The notes: generated by a model not told the origin, from the letters alone. Shown: positions 51,357 through 61,135, numbered from the stretch's first letter. The stretch: 64,000 nt of DNA from Candidatus Thorarchaeota archaeon (GCA_029855935.1 JAGSHN010000031.1:62001-126000), one strand, 5' to 3'. Program-made: numbers and translations.

Positions 51357-52781
51357 TCAGTCCCCCTTGAGACCAAGCTTGTCTGGATTGAGAATGCCGT
51401 TCGGATCCAGCACGGCCTTTATCCTTCTCAGGACATCGAAGGATGTTCCCAGCTCTGGCTCCGTGTACGTGCTTCTCCATAGACCCACTCCGTGCTGGTG
51501 ACTCATCGTCCCGCCCTCACGAAGACAGGCCTCGACGCCATCGTCCCATATCTGTTTGTATCTCTCCCAGGCAGACTCGGCGTCCGGCATCGAGACAAAG
51601 AAGATCATGTAGATACTACCTCCGTTCTGATACATGTGTGAGAAGTGGGCGAGCACAATGGCGTCGTGTGACTCCATGACCTCCTTCATCGCCCAGTACA
51701 CTCTCTCCAGCCTGTCGTATGTGGCAACAACGTCTATGGTGTCACCGATGGAGTATCCCCCGGTGGTCAATGGTGTCGGATAGTACATGTCGTATCGATG
51801 TTCCCACCAGTGACGGGAGGGACCCTCTCCAACATCTCGCCCTCCGGCCTCCTTGCATACACGACTCGCGACCTTGTCATCGAGGTCCACCTGCTCTCTG
51901 GAGCCATCAAAGGCGAGCAGAAGAAGACATTCCCCATCACCGACGTCGAACTTGCCGGTGAATGTGAATGCAGTGTCCTCCGGGTCATAGAGCCGGACGA
52001 TTGATGGTGTCACTCCCTTGCGGAAGATGAGCCGTATCGCCTCAAGCCCCGAATGGATATCATCGAAGGCGAACGTCCTGAACCTCCGTTCCTCAGGGAG
52101 GGGAAATAGTCTGAGTGTGGCCTCTGTGATGACACAGAGCGTGCCCTCCGAACCGATAAAGAGCTGTCTCAGGTCCGGCCCGACAGAGTGACGTGGAACG
52201 GCCTTGCAGTCCACGATCGTACCATCGGCAAGCACAACTCTTAGTCCCAAGGTGAGATCCTCAATCTTCCCGTACAACGAGGACATCGAACCGCCTGAAC
52301 GTGTGGCAAGGAAACCGCCCACAGTGGAGGCCCTCATAGAGGATGGAGTGTGGCCTGTCGTGTATCCCAGACGATTGACAGCACCCTCCAAGTCAATTCC
52401 GACCACACCAGCCTCCACGGTTACGGTCATAGAGCTGTGATCAATGGAGAGAATCCTGTCCATGCGCTTGAGGTCGAGCTGAATACCCCCGCGAGTGGGT
52501 AGTGTGCCACCGCAGACACCAGCTCCGCCGCCGACTGGGACCACAGGAATCCGAAGCCTGTTGGCGACCTTGAGGACCTCCGCGACCTCCTCTGTCGAAC
52601 CCGGGTACACGACCATATCCGCCAGTGGCAACCTCTCGCAGGCGCGAATCTTTGCCTCGCTTAGCGGCCAGGCATCGTGGGCATTGAGGAGGCGGTCCGT
52701 CTCGGTGAGCCATATGTTCTTCGCGCCCACTATCTCAGAGATGAGTTGTGCAACGTGCTGTCTCATCTTCTCATCAAGCAT
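51357..52781 (-). CDS. FAD-binding oxidase related to alkyldihydroxyacetonephosphate synthase (AGPS)
   Basis: 474 residues from ATG 52781. The FAD-binding PCMH fold is clear: VPVGGGAGVCGGTLP, VEAGVVGIDLEGAV, TVGGFLATRSGGSMSSLYGK, FIGSEGTLCVITEATLRLFP. Several marks fit AGPS better than the D-lactate or glycolate group: GKIEDLTLGLRVV, PDLRQLFIGSEG, SIVRLYDPEDTAF (the Arg held in AGPS) and the C-terminal SHQHGVGLWRS, matching the SHHHGVG of AGPS. AGPS swaps the acyl chain of acyl-DHAP for an alkyl chain. It lies inside a glycerol 3-phosphate cluster and may make ether lipid precursors or be a related oxidase. Confidence 0.75.
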   Translation of the reverse strand: MLDEKMRQHVAQLISEIVGAKNIWLTETDRLLNAHDAWPLSEAKIRACERLPLADMVVYPGSTEEVAEVLKVANRLRIPVVPVGGGAGVCGGTLPTRGGIQLDLKRMDRILSIDHSSMTVTVEAGVVGIDLEGAVNRLGYTTGHTPSSMRASTVGGFLATRSGGSMSSLYGKIEDLTLGLRVVLADGTIVDCKAVPRHSVGPDLRQLFIGSEGTLCVITEATLRLFPLPEERRFRTFAFDDIHSGLEAIRLIFRKGVTPSIVRLYDPEDTAFTFTGKFDVGDGECLLLLAFDGSREQVDLDDKVASRVCKEAGGRDVGEGPSRHWWEHRYDMYYPTPLTTGGYSIGDTIDVVATYDRLERVYWAMKEVMESHDAIVLAHFSHMYQNGGSIYMIFFVSMPDAESAWERYKQIWDDGVEACLREGGTMSHQHGVGLWRSTYTEPELGTSFDVLRRIKAVLDPNGILNPDKLGLKGD

Positions 52782-52790
52782 GCCCAGACA

Positions 52791-54026
52791 TCACTCCCCA
52801 GAGAGGTATTGAGCAACCAAGACTGTGAGGTCCTCCACATCCATATCCACGCCTGCCCTGAAGGCCGCGTTCTCAAGCTGCGCGACACAGAGGGGACACG
52901 GAGCGACTGCCCGATCGACCCCGAGTGCCCCTATGGCCTCAACATTGACCCGAGTGACAGCATCAGAGGTCTTCGTATCGTGGTGATTGACGAGGCCGCC
53001 ACCGCCACAGCACGAGTCCTCCACTCCAGAGTGTTTGACTGTCACAGGAGCAATCAAGTCCAAGAGCCACTCCATATCGTCACCAATGTTGCGGGAAACA
53101 TGTCGTATCAGATGACACGGTTGATGCACCGCCACCGCCTCCGGTGGGCCAGTGGCCGCTCTCAGAGTATCTCTCACACGTTCCTCGCCAATCACCTCTC
53201 GGAGATACTCCACTATGTGCAGTACCTTAGCGCTCCAATGGTGTGATACCGCAATCTCACTCAATCGGGATGTGCAGCCTGCACAGGTCGTGACCACATA
53301 TTCGACACCGAGTGACCGTACCTGCTCCGTCAGACGTCCCGCCAGCTCCTCTGCCTGTTCGTCATCGCCGAGAAGCTCCAGTGGAAGACCACAGCAACGC
53401 ATCTCCTCAAGGAGCGTGTAGTCGACGCGGAAGTGCTCCAGTATCACCTTGGCTGCCTCACGTATCTCCTGAGCGCGCTCCTCCGCCTGACAGCCCGGAT
53501 AGTACAGGACCTCAGCATGGTCGGTGATGCGGTCTTCAAACAGCGGTAGGCCAAGACGCTCGAGCCGCATATCACGGCTGTCAGCCTTGTCCTCAGGGTC
53601 CTCCCAAGGCTCGAAGGCCAGTCCGTACTCTCGAACCCTCTCCTGCAGCTGATGCAGAGGGAGTGGTACGAGGTCTGGCATGGTGCGGAGAATCCTCTTT
53701 CGAATCATATTCACGACCGATGGGATGTCGACGTCATTGGGACAGACCTCCCTGCACGTCCCACAGCCCGTACAGAGGTATATCACATCGGCGTCGGTCC
53801 AGAACTCGGGGGGCGAACGGCTAAGACGGACCGCGATGCCCCGAGGACCGGGGAATCGCATTACGCCCACTGCGGGGATCAGGGGACAGTGGTTCAGACA
53901 GACCCCGCAGTTTATGCACTGCTCAACAGACTTTACGATAGGAAGCTCAGCCTCACTATAAGGCACTATTCGCTCCCGTGACAGAGTCCCGAGAACGAAC
54001 TGATAGGCCTCCTCCTCGTCGCTCAT
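52791..54026 (-). CDS. glpC: Iron-sulfur protein with two CCG domains (GlpC-like)
   Basis: 411 residues from ATG 54026, overlapping the GlpB stop. Two 4Fe-4S sites: CINCGVCLNHCPLIP and CTGCGTCREVCPND, then two CCG domains with CCGLPLELLG and CCGGGGLVNHH. GlpC is the membrane-linked subunit of anaerobic G3P dehydrogenase and passes electrons from GlpAB to the quinone pool; no membrane segment is seen here, so attachment may be through a partner. It begins inside the glpB stop (TAATG), which points to coupled translation. Confidence 0.85.
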   Translation of the reverse strand: MSDEEEAYQFVLGTLSRERIVPYSEAELPIVKSVEQCINCGVCLNHCPLIPAVGVMRFPGPRGIAVRLSRSPPEFWTDADVIYLCTGCGTCREVCPNDVDIPSVVNMIRKRILRTMPDLVPLPLHQLQERVREYGLAFEPWEDPEDKADSRDMRLERLGLPLFEDRITDHAEVLYYPGCQAEERAQEIREAAKVILEHFRVDYTLLEEMRCCGLPLELLGDDEQAEELAGRLTEQVRSLGVEYVVTTCAGCTSRLSEIAVSHHWSAKVLHIVEYLREVIGEERVRDTLRAATGPPEAVAVHQPCHLIRHVSRNIGDDMEWLLDLIAPVTVKHSGVEDSCCGGGGLVNHHDTKTSDAVTRVNVEAIGALGVDRAVAPCPLCVAQLENAAFRAGVDMDVEDLTVLVAQYLSGE

Positions 54027-55396
54027 TACATCACCTCCTTGGTCTCTCGTGCGGCGTATGTCCCTGCGGTGTGTCCAGTCACCAGAGCCACTCCGAGGCC
54101 GCTTTTCTCAGTTTGATAGTTGTACCCTGCAAGTATGGCACCTGCACAGAAGAGATTCTCGTAGACGACATCACCATCAACACCAACGGGGCGTAGCATC
54201 GTATCCGTTCCGACACCACAGGCAAAGACACGATGGCCAGTAGGTGTCACACTACGCACTGAGGTGAGGTGGGAGGGACGCTCGTCGCCGACAAGATAGC
54301 GTTGCGCGTCAAAGACTGGAAGTCCGAACAGAAACTCTCGTAGACCTGTCTCATCACCGACTATGCCACCACCAACAAACTTGCCCGTGGCCAGCACAAA
54401 GGCGGACGCCGACACTGTGACACTACGACGACGGGAACGAGCAGTCACCTCTGTGATTCGTCCGTCAGTCACTCGGTGGTCCTGAACCGTGTGGCCCTTG
54501 AGTAGTCGTCCGCCCATAGAGACAACCATCCGCTCAAGGGCAGCCTGGAGCCTGCTTCCCGGTACAGAGGGAGGTACGCCCAGCGTCTCAATCACCCTGC
54601 AACCCAGGGCCGTCTCAAGCGACTCTCTGGCCTCGTGGGAATCGACGACCCCCATCACGGGTGGTAGCACCACGTGAGTGGCACCCGTGTTGTTGACTAT
54701 CGGAACCAGTGCATCCGTAAGCTCGGTCCGACCCGCGTCCGTGTCGAGGTGATGTGCGATCTCGATGGACGACAGGGCTTGACGCTGGGAGAGAGAGCGA
54801 AGTTCGACCACCGTGCCGACCACACGGTGAGGGCCCTCACCTGTCGATTGACACCACTCAGAGTAGGCAGACGAGGCGGCTCGCGGATTGAGGTCGGGAA
54901 GACCCCGCAGTCCCACAAAGAGAACAGTGGCATCGGCGTCCGTGGACATCGATCCCGTCACCATCGAGCTCTGTAGGAGTGTGGTAGGTTTGACCGTCCC
55001 GAGAACGGACACCGGCCACTGAGTCTCGGACACCGACCCTGAGATTTCAAGCCCTGCAGAGGAGATGCGATCACGGAACCAGTCGATAGCGTCTGATACT
55101 TGCGCGACGCTGGCATCTGCGCTTCTGCCCGCATCCGTTGTACCGAGTCCAATCAGAGTGTAGGGATGCCACGGGTGAAACATGGCCAACGTGTGAACCC
55201 CGTCAGCGGGTATCTCGACAGGGAGCACAGCGCCAGGGAGATAGCCCAGAATATCAATGGCACCTGATGATGACGCTGTCGCGCCGTGTCCACGTGTCAC
55301 AACAGTCACTGACAGGCCCGCGTCTAGTGCCACGGCCGCAGCGACCAGCCCAGCCATTCCGCCTCCTATGACAACGACGTCGCTCTCCACCTGCAA
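54026..55396 (-). CDS. glpB: Anaerobic glycerol-3-phosphate dehydrogenase subunit B
   Basis: 456 residues from TTG 55396. The FAD fold opens with DVVVIGGGMAGLVAAAVAL, followed by TVVTRGHGATASSSGAIDILG, and closes with NLFCAGAILAGYNYQTEKSG, which is the typical GlpB end (xGxILxGxxPxxExxG). GlpB forms the soluble dimer with GlpA. It sits between glpA and glpC with 4 nt and overlap spacing, the canonical glpABC order. Cytoplasmic. Confidence 0.85.
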   Translation of the reverse strand: MQVESDVVVIGGGMAGLVAAAVALDAGLSVTVVTRGHGATASSSGAIDILGYLPGAVLPVEIPADGVHTLAMFHPWHPYTLIGLGTTDAGRSADASVAQVSDAIDWFRDRISSAGLEISGSVSETQWPVSVLGTVKPTTLLQSSMVTGSMSTDADATVLFVGLRGLPDLNPRAASSAYSEWCQSTGEGPHRVVGTVVELRSLSQRQALSSIEIAHHLDTDAGRTELTDALVPIVNNTGATHVVLPPVMGVVDSHEARESLETALGCRVIETLGVPPSVPGSRLQAALERMVVSMGGRLLKGHTVQDHRVTDGRITEVTARSRRRSVTVSASAFVLATGKFVGGGIVGDETGLREFLFGLPVFDAQRYLVGDERPSHLTSVRSVTPTGHRVFACGVGTDTMLRPVGVDGDVVYENLFCAGAILAGYNYQTEKSGLGVALVTGHTAGTYAARETKEVM

Positions 55397-55399
55397 CTA

Positions 55400-57052
55400 C
55401 TACTCCACCTCCTCCCATGGCTGACTCTCCAAGGATGGGCCCATCCTGTCCAGATTCAGGACGCAAGAATAGGTCCCCTGTACGATCTCCTCCTGGGAGA
55501 GCTGGTCACCCCTGAACGACGGCCGCTTGCCCTTCCAACGTTCGCTCAGGTATCGGAGCAGCTCCGTCTGTGCCTCTCTCCCGCTGAGGTCCAGCTCCTC
55601 TGCAAGAATCGGTGCGGCCCTGAGAGCACAGTACGTGCTCTGGCAGGGGCCAGTGCCGAGGCGAGTCCGACGACGGAGGTCGTTCAGGGTCTGTGGAAAC
55701 TCCTCGCGGAGAGAGTAGCGCAGCTCGGCCTCGATGACTGGTTCGCAGGCGCAGATCGTCGACCTCCAAGAGGGGTTCTCACTGAGAAGCTCGAGCACAC
55801 GTACAGTGAGAGTACCGCGTCGGGCGACCATTCTCTGAACGGTCTGTGCAGGCACGCCGTATTGCCGTGAGAGGACGAGAACATCAACATCGTCCTCCAT
55901 GCCAGGCAACGGTCGCTCATGCGTCAAACACTCACTGTCAACACCAAGACGCTGGCAAATAAGGTCGGTGACCGTCTGTGCCATACGACGGCACATTACA
56001 AGCTTGCCGCCCACAAAGCTGTAGAGGCCCACAACACCATCTTTCTCGTGATCGATGACCTCATAGCCCCGGGTCACATCGTCCTCGGGGACCTTCCACT
56101 GTGCCACAAGCGGCCTGACACCCTCCATCGTCCTGATGATTCTGGCCTCTCTCACTGACGGAACGACCCAGCTCATACTGGTGAGGAGGTACTCTATCTC
56201 GTCGTGCGACGCCGTCAGGTTGTCCGGATCCTCCCAAGTGTCGAGAGCCGTCGTCCCCAACAGGACCGTGTTCTCGTGTGGAAAGAGATAGATCATGCGT
56301 CCGTCAACCGCCTTTGCAATCACTCCTACGTTGACAACTCTTCTGTCCAGTATCACGTGTGCGCCCTTGTTCAGCCTGAGCTGCAGGGGGACTCCAGCAA
56401 TCTCCGCTATGCGCGTCGCCCACGGCCCTGTGGCATTTACGACAATTCGTGCACTGGCACGTTCGATAGAGCCGGACAGACGATCGAAGAACTCGACACC
56501 TGTGACCTCACCCTGCCCGACAATGATGTTGGTCACTTCGCAGTAGGTCCTGATGTCAGCCCCGTGGTTCCGTGCATCAAGAGCCTGAAGGAGGCACAGC
56601 CTGAATGGGTCGATGAAGTATTCCTCGAAGTAGAGAGATGCAATGATATCGGGGCTCAGCCGAGGCTCAATCTTCAGTGCGTCCTCAGGGGTGAGAAACA
56701 TCACAGGCGGGACCTCGCGCTCAGCCGCCCTCTTTGAGTACTCCTCGGCAAAGTTCCCCCCGCTTGACAGGTCGCTCATCTCGATGAGAGGCGTGAGAAT
56801 CGGGTTCTTCATCACTATGTGCCTTGCAATGTGCCTCAGATGCACGACCTCGGAGGAACACATATCGACGATGTGCGGCTCGCGCATGTACTTGAGCCCG
56901 GAGGAGATCATCCCGGCGCACGTGCCGACGGTCCCAGAGGCAATGTCGTCACGTTCAAGGAGCAACGTCTTCAGCCCGCGCAGGGCGCAGTCTCGGGCAA
57001 CAGCTGTCCCCGTACTGCCTCCTCCAATCACTATCACATCATACTCATTCAT
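55400..57052 (-). CDS. glpA: Anaerobic glycerol-3-phosphate dehydrogenase subunit A
   Basis: About 550 residues from ATG 57052. The FAD motif is YDVIVIGGGSTGTAVARDCA, then LLLERDDIASGTVGT and the G3P-oxidase-type LIPTEDALKIEP-like LTPEDALKIEPRLSPD. The C-terminus holds a BFD-like [2Fe-2S] domain: CACEPVIEAEL and GPCQSTYC. It oxidises sn-glycerol 3-phosphate to dihydroxyacetone phosphate. First gene of a minus-strand cluster glpA-glpB-glpC-AGPS-like-CCG; the spacing between the first four genes is 10 nt or less. The frame is open up to 57139 but ATG 57052 gives the FAD motif at the N-terminus. Confidence 0.9.
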   Translation of the reverse strand: MNEYDVIVIGGGSTGTAVARDCALRGLKTLLLERDDIASGTVGTCAGMISSGLKYMREPHIVDMCSSEVVHLRHIARHIVMKNPILTPLIEMSDLSSGGNFAEEYSKRAAEREVPPVMFLTPEDALKIEPRLSPDIIASLYFEEYFIDPFRLCLLQALDARNHGADIRTYCEVTNIIVGQGEVTGVEFFDRLSGSIERASARIVVNATGPWATRIAEIAGVPLQLRLNKGAHVILDRRVVNVGVIAKAVDGRMIYLFPHENTVLLGTTALDTWEDPDNLTASHDEIEYLLTSMSWVVPSVREARIIRTMEGVRPLVAQWKVPEDDVTRGYEVIDHEKDGVVGLYSFVGGKLVMCRRMAQTVTDLICQRLGVDSECLTHERPLPGMEDDVDVLVLSRQYGVPAQTVQRMVARRGTLTVRVLELLSENPSWRSTICACEPVIEAELRYSLREEFPQTLNDLRRRTRLGTGPCQSTYCALRAAPILAEELDLSGREAQTELLRYLSERWKGKRPSFRGDQLSQEEIVQGTYSCVLNLDRMGPSLESQPWEEVE

Positions 57053-57219
57053 AGCAGGTCCTTCTTGGCCAACATTGTGCAGATGGTCTGCAGATTGAGA
57101 GATGGGGGAGAGTAGTAAGGATTTCGGCCAGAGTGGCACCGGAGAAGCGGTCTGGACGCACCTGTCACAGATAGATTAAAGTAACGAGTTTTCGGAGTCC
57201 GTATCAGACGCTCAGTTTC

Positions 57220-57474
57220 ATGGTGAGAATTGTGCCAACATACAACCTAGGATTGCTGACGATCACAAGACACGATGTGGAAAAGATAACCGATGCTCTG
57301 GGCATCCCGGAATACCGGTTCGAGGACATTGTGGATATCGCTCGACGCGGATGGCAACACGGTGACACCATCAGCGAGAGCATAGAGTTCATAGCTCAGC
57401 GGCTTGTTGGGTCTGAGCTCGTGCTCGCCATGATAATCCTCGGCCGTGTCTGGGAACAGAACAAGCGTGACTAG
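57220..57474 (+). CDS. Small uncharacterised protein
   Basis: 84 residues from ATG 57220. Two or three helices: ITRHDVEKITDALGIPEYRFEDIVD, then RRGWQHGDTISESIEFIAQRL and a C-terminal VGSELVLAMIILGRVWEQ. It could be a winged-helix or a UBA-like three-helix unit, but I do not recognise it. It is divergent from glpA and convergent with the FGGY kinase. A TATA-like GATTAAAG lies about 40-50 nt upstream. Confidence 0.5.
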   Translation: MVRIVPTYNLGLLTITRHDVEKITDALGIPEYRFEDIVDIARRGWQHGDTISESIEFIAQRLVGSELVLAMIILGRVWEQNKRD

Positions 57475-57520
57475 TCTTAGTGTCGAGGGGATTGCCGGGA
57501 GAGCGGCTGCCACCGCGTCC

Positions 57521-58978
57521 TCACGACGTGAGTTGCAGCAGCTCTGACATCTCGGCAAGTAGTAGTTTGTTAAAGACCTGGTACTGTGCCTCATATGTTT
57601 CAACGTTCTCCGGAATCGGCTGGCGTCGTTCCTCAACGTGAAACATGTTCTCAACTGCCTCTTTGAAGGACCCGTATACGCCCATCCCGATTGATGCAAG
57701 CACGGCTGCACCGATTACTGTCGAGTCACGGGACCTCGGAAGTAGGACTGGCTTGTTGGTGCAGTCTGCGATAATCTGCCTCCACAACGGAGAGTTCGAT
57801 CCCCCGCCATCGATTCTGAGCTCATCGAACTCTGTGTCGAGCATCCCCTCCATCATCTCAACATACATGCGGATACCGTAGCCATTTGCCTCCATGATAG
57901 CACGAGCCACGTGTGCCTTGGTGTGCCGAAAGCCAAGATTGTAGAATATGCCCTTGTTGTACGCCATGAAGGGAAAGACGACAAGACCATCGCTACCAGC
58001 CGGGACAGAACTCGCTGACGCCTCTATTATCTCGTAGACATCACGATTTGTCTCCGCAGCCAGTGTCATCTCCTGTTGACAGTACTGATCACGGAACCAT
58101 TTGTAGGCAAGGCCTGTCCCGGGTATCACGCCCTCAAGAATCCACTTGCCGGGGATGGCCGCGGGATTGCAGAACATCACATAGGGGTCCTCAATGAACT
58201 CGTCCGTGGGAGTTATGACGAATGTTCCAGTACCGGTCGTCGCCTTGACAACTCCTACCTCGATGGTTCCGGTACCCAGTGCAGAACACTGCTGGTCACC
58301 ACTGCCCATCACGACCGGCGTGCCCGCCCTCAGACCCGTCGCTCTCGCAGCCCCGGAACTCACCTCACCAATCACCTCTCCGGGACGCACTATCTCAGCT
58401 AGCTTGTCCATCGGGATGCCTGTCATCTCACAGAGCTCATCCGACCAGTCCATGGTCTCATGGTTGAAGGGACCGTAGCGAGCATTGGCTGGCTCGGTCA
58501 CCATCCTTCCGCAGAGTCGGTAGTTAATCAGGGCGTCTAGAGTGAGAAACTTATGTGCCCGTTCGAATACAGATGGGCGGTTCTCAGCAAACCACATCAT
58601 CTTGTTGACGCTCTTCCGGGGGCCGATATCCTCCGCCATCTCCTTCGCCCGGTCCGTGGACCTGTTGTCCACCCACGTCACAGTGGGCGCGAGAGGCGCA
58701 CCATCACGGTCCACTGGTGTTATGCAATCGCGAGTTGTCGCCACCACACACGCGACTACCGACTCCGGACCAGCCCTAGAGGCGGAGAGGGCCCTCTGCA
58801 TCGTATTGCAGGCTGTACGCCAGAACGTGTCGGCAAGCTGCTCGTGAGGTCCGAGATCGGATGGCGGAACAGGATACTCCTCATAGTGCCTACTGATCTC
58901 ATTGCCCTCCTCATCGACAAGGCACGAACGCGCACCGGTGGTGCCAATGTCGAAGATCGCAAACACTCTCTGACTCAT
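57521..58978 (-). CDS. FGGY-family carbohydrate kinase (glycerol kinase candidate)
   Basis: 485 residues from ATG 58978. The FGGY marks are DIGTTGARSCLVDEEG (ATP site), VVATTRDCITPV, VTWVDNRS, and the second signature GGGSNSPLWRQIIAD with VIGAAVLASIG. Glycerol kinase is usually near 500 residues with DQGTTSSRA; the DIGTTG opening is nearer to xylulokinase and other sugar kinases. The place just upstream of a G3P dehydrogenase cluster on the same strand argues for glycerol or glyceraldehyde-type substrate. Assignment of substrate is inference. Confidence 0.8.
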   Translation of the reverse strand: MSQRVFAIFDIGTTGARSCLVDEEGNEISRHYEEYPVPPSDLGPHEQLADTFWRTACNTMQRALSASRAGPESVVACVVATTRDCITPVDRDGAPLAPTVTWVDNRSTDRAKEMAEDIGPRKSVNKMMWFAENRPSVFERAHKFLTLDALINYRLCGRMVTEPANARYGPFNHETMDWSDELCEMTGIPMDKLAEIVRPGEVIGEVSSGAARATGLRAGTPVVMGSGDQQCSALGTGTIEVGVVKATTGTGTFVITPTDEFIEDPYVMFCNPAAIPGKWILEGVIPGTGLAYKWFRDQYCQQEMTLAAETNRDVYEIIEASASSVPAGSDGLVVFPFMAYNKGIFYNLGFRHTKAHVARAIMEANGYGIRMYVEMMEGMLDTEFDELRIDGGGSNSPLWRQIIADCTNKPVLLPRSRDSTVIGAAVLASIGMGVYGSFKEAVENMFHVEERRQPIPENVETYEAQYQVFNKLLLAEMSELLQLTS

Positions 58979-59099
58979 TCTTAGCACCACGCGAGGAGCT
59001 GACAATGTTCAATCCCTCATGTGAATTATGTCACGCGGTGTTCTTGTACGGGTCGAACCCTTTTTCTCTCGGCCACACCGTCACAGACTACGAGACACC

Positions 59100-60035
59100 G
59101 TGTCTGAAGAGTATCCAGTACTGGTAGAAGTTGAATCCGATGTCTATCTGGTGAGAGGTGCGAACAGAAGCAGATTCCCTCAGGCCAACTGCGTCCTGAT
59201 TGACGATGACGTACTCACTCTCATTGACGCCGGTGCCGACCTCCAGAACATCAAACAGGCTCTGAGCAAGCTCGGCCACAGCGTTACAGACATAGACCGA
59301 ATTGTGCTCAGCCATTTCCACATCGACCACAAGGGCTACGCAGAGATCATCCGAAGAGAGGCCGACTGCGAAGTACTCTGTCATCGCCTCGGCGTGGAGG
59401 CGACCGAGAAGTTCGCGGGACTTGTGAAGTGCTACGGCCACATCAGAGGACCGTACTACGAGGCCTGGCTGCGATTTCTCAAGACGTGGGCACCGTACTC
59501 CCTGGAGGACTATGTTGTGACGGGGTCCTATGCTGACGGGCAACGCATCGACTGCGGAAAGAACTACATAGTGGCGATTCACGCTCCCGGTCATACACAC
59601 GACCACACGTGTTTCGGGATCAACGGTACCGACATTGTCTACTTGGTCGACATAGATCTGACGAAATTCGGACCATGGTACGGCAATGTGGTCAGCGACA
59701 TCACGCGGTTCAGGCAGGCCGTTGAGAAAATTATCGAGCTGAGACCGAGGATTGGCCTCAGCTCGCACTTGGTGGAGCCTGTGACTGATGGCCTGACGGA
59801 GCGACTGAGAGCATTCGGAAACGCCTTTGACGAACGTGAAAGAAGAATAATCGAGAATATTCAGGATGGGCGAGACACCATTGACCAGCTGGCCCACGTT
59901 CCAATTGTGTATCCACGCCTTCCACACAAAGTCTACCTGATGTTCGAGCGAATAATGGTTGAGAAGCATGTGGACCAGTTAGTTCAACAGGGGCGGTTGG
60001 CCAGAGAGAACGGCCGACTTGTTGTGGTCGAGTGA
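59100..60035 (+). CDS. Metallo-beta-lactamase-fold hydrolase
   Basis: About 311 residues from GTG 59100 (the frame is open from 59028). The metal motif is LSHFHIDHKG (HxHxDH), with HAPGHTHDHTCF and VYLVDIDLTKFG giving the later His and Asp ligands, a full two-zinc set. The last about 100 residues are helical (LTERLRAFGNAFDERERRI), with a winged-helix look as in the glyoxalase II-like and related RNase-Z-like forms. Substrate unknown. Divergent from the FGGY kinase. Confidence 0.8.
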   Translation: MSEEYPVLVEVESDVYLVRGANRSRFPQANCVLIDDDVLTLIDAGADLQNIKQALSKLGHSVTDIDRIVLSHFHIDHKGYAEIIRREADCEVLCHRLGVEATEKFAGLVKCYGHIRGPYYEAWLRFLKTWAPYSLEDYVVTGSYADGQRIDCGKNYIVAIHAPGHTHDHTCFGINGTDIVYLVDIDLTKFGPWYGNVVSDITRFRQAVEKIIELRPRIGLSSHLVEPVTDGLTERLRAFGNAFDERERRIIENIQDGRDTIDQLAHVPIVYPRLPHKVYLMFERIMVEKHVDQLVQQGRLARENGRLVVVE

Positions 60036-60041
60036 CAAGTA

Positions 60042-60072
60042 CGGCCACCGACGAGGATCGTGCTGGTGGCCG
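60042..60072. terminator. Hairpin between the convergent MBL-fold and enoyl-CoA hydratase genes
   Basis: A perfect 8 bp stem CGGCCACC / GGTGGCCG with a 15-base loop, in the 83 bp spacer between two convergent genes. No T-run is seen on either side. It could stop or protect both transcripts. Confidence 0.45.
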
Positions 60073-60118
60073 CATCAGTTTGGGAAACCTGTCCCGACCT
60101 AGATGGCCGGAACAGTTC

Positions 60119-60904
60119 TCATTTGTGCTTGAACTGCGGTTCTCTCCGATTGAGAAAGGCGTCGACACCCTCCCTCATATCCTCTGTGTCAAAGACCTCG
60201 CAGAAGACGTCCACCTCGAACTCAAGCGAGTCCTTCAGCGGCAGCACCCAGGAATTGTTCAACGAACGCTTCGCCAGCTTGATGGCAACGCCGGGCTTTT
60301 TGGCAAGACGCCTGGCCAGCTCCATAGCACCCTCGCGAAGCGCATCAACAGAGTCAAACACCTTGTTCACCAAGCCGATCCTCAGCGCCTCATCCGCCTT
60401 GATCTGGTCGCCTGTATAGACAAGCTCCTTTGCCACACCGAGGCCCACAAGACGAGGCAGCCTCACAGTTCCCCCGAAGCCGGGAATTATTCCCAGATTG
60501 ATCTCAGGCTGACCGAACCGCGCGTTTGCTGATGCATACCGGATGTCGCAGGCCATCGCTATCTCGCAACCGCCACCAAGTGCATAGCCATTGACGGCAG
60601 CAATGACAGGCTTGCTCATCGACTCTATGTATGTGCACAGTGCCTGACCATTCTCTGCAAGCGGTCGCACTGTGCTCGAGTCCTTGTCTTGAAACTCTGT
60701 GATGTCTGCGCCAGCGGCAAAGGCCTTCTCACCCGCACCAGTGAGTATGACGACACGAACCGAGTCGTCCTGTTCGGCCTTCTGAAATAGATCACGCAGC
60801 CGCTGAACGGTAGCCACATTCAGTGCGTTTAGCCGCTTCGGGCGATTGATCGTGATTGTTGCAACACCATCCGACACTTCGTAAAGCACAGATTCCTCTG
60901 ACAT
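60119..60904 (-). CDS. Enoyl-CoA hydratase/isomerase (crotonase) family protein
   Basis: 261 residues from ATG 60904. The crotonase marks are TINRPKRLNALN, KAFAAGADITEF (oxyanion hole), YALGGGCEIAMACDIRYAS with the first Glu, and FGQPEINLGIIPGFGGT with the second. Both catalytic Glu are present, so it should add water to 2-enoyl-CoA in the cytoplasm. Other acyl-CoA genes near it are the PaaK-like ligase at 45772 and the DUF35 gene at 63584. Frame is open to 60955, but ATG 60904 gives the normal family length. Confidence 0.92.
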   Translation of the reverse strand: MSEESVLYEVSDGVATITINRPKRLNALNVATVQRLRDLFQKAEQDDSVRVVILTGAGEKAFAAGADITEFQDKDSSTVRPLAENGQALCTYIESMSKPVIAAVNGYALGGGCEIAMACDIRYASANARFGQPEINLGIIPGFGGTVRLPRLVGLGVAKELVYTGDQIKADEALRIGLVNKVFDSVDALREGAMELARRLAKKPGVAIKLAKRSLNNSWVLPLKDSLEFEVDVFCEVFDTEDMREGVDAFLNRREPQFKHK

Positions 60905-61135
60905 TGTGTCTACTCTCCAAGGCACGGCAGGAGAACTCTTCCCATAAATAAGCATTCACGGAGGGCGACAGAGGGCAGGTCTGGCCCCTCCACTGAACAA
61001 GAGCCCCGGCACCCAAGGTGCCGAGAGGTAGGTAGACTGCCTTCAGACTGACGGGTGCCAAGCAGACGTTGTCACGCACCGCCATTGAACAAAGAGTTGA
61101 TATCGAGATACTTGACAGTCGCGGAAAGAAGCCGT

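Noticed and set aside
51357-52781. Call of D-lactate dehydrogenase or glycolate oxidase subunit GlcD for the flavoprotein
   Set aside because: Its C-terminal SHQHGVG and SIVRLYDPEDTAF are nearer to alkyl-DHAP synthase, and it sits with glycerol 3-phosphate genes; GlcD is kept as the alternative.
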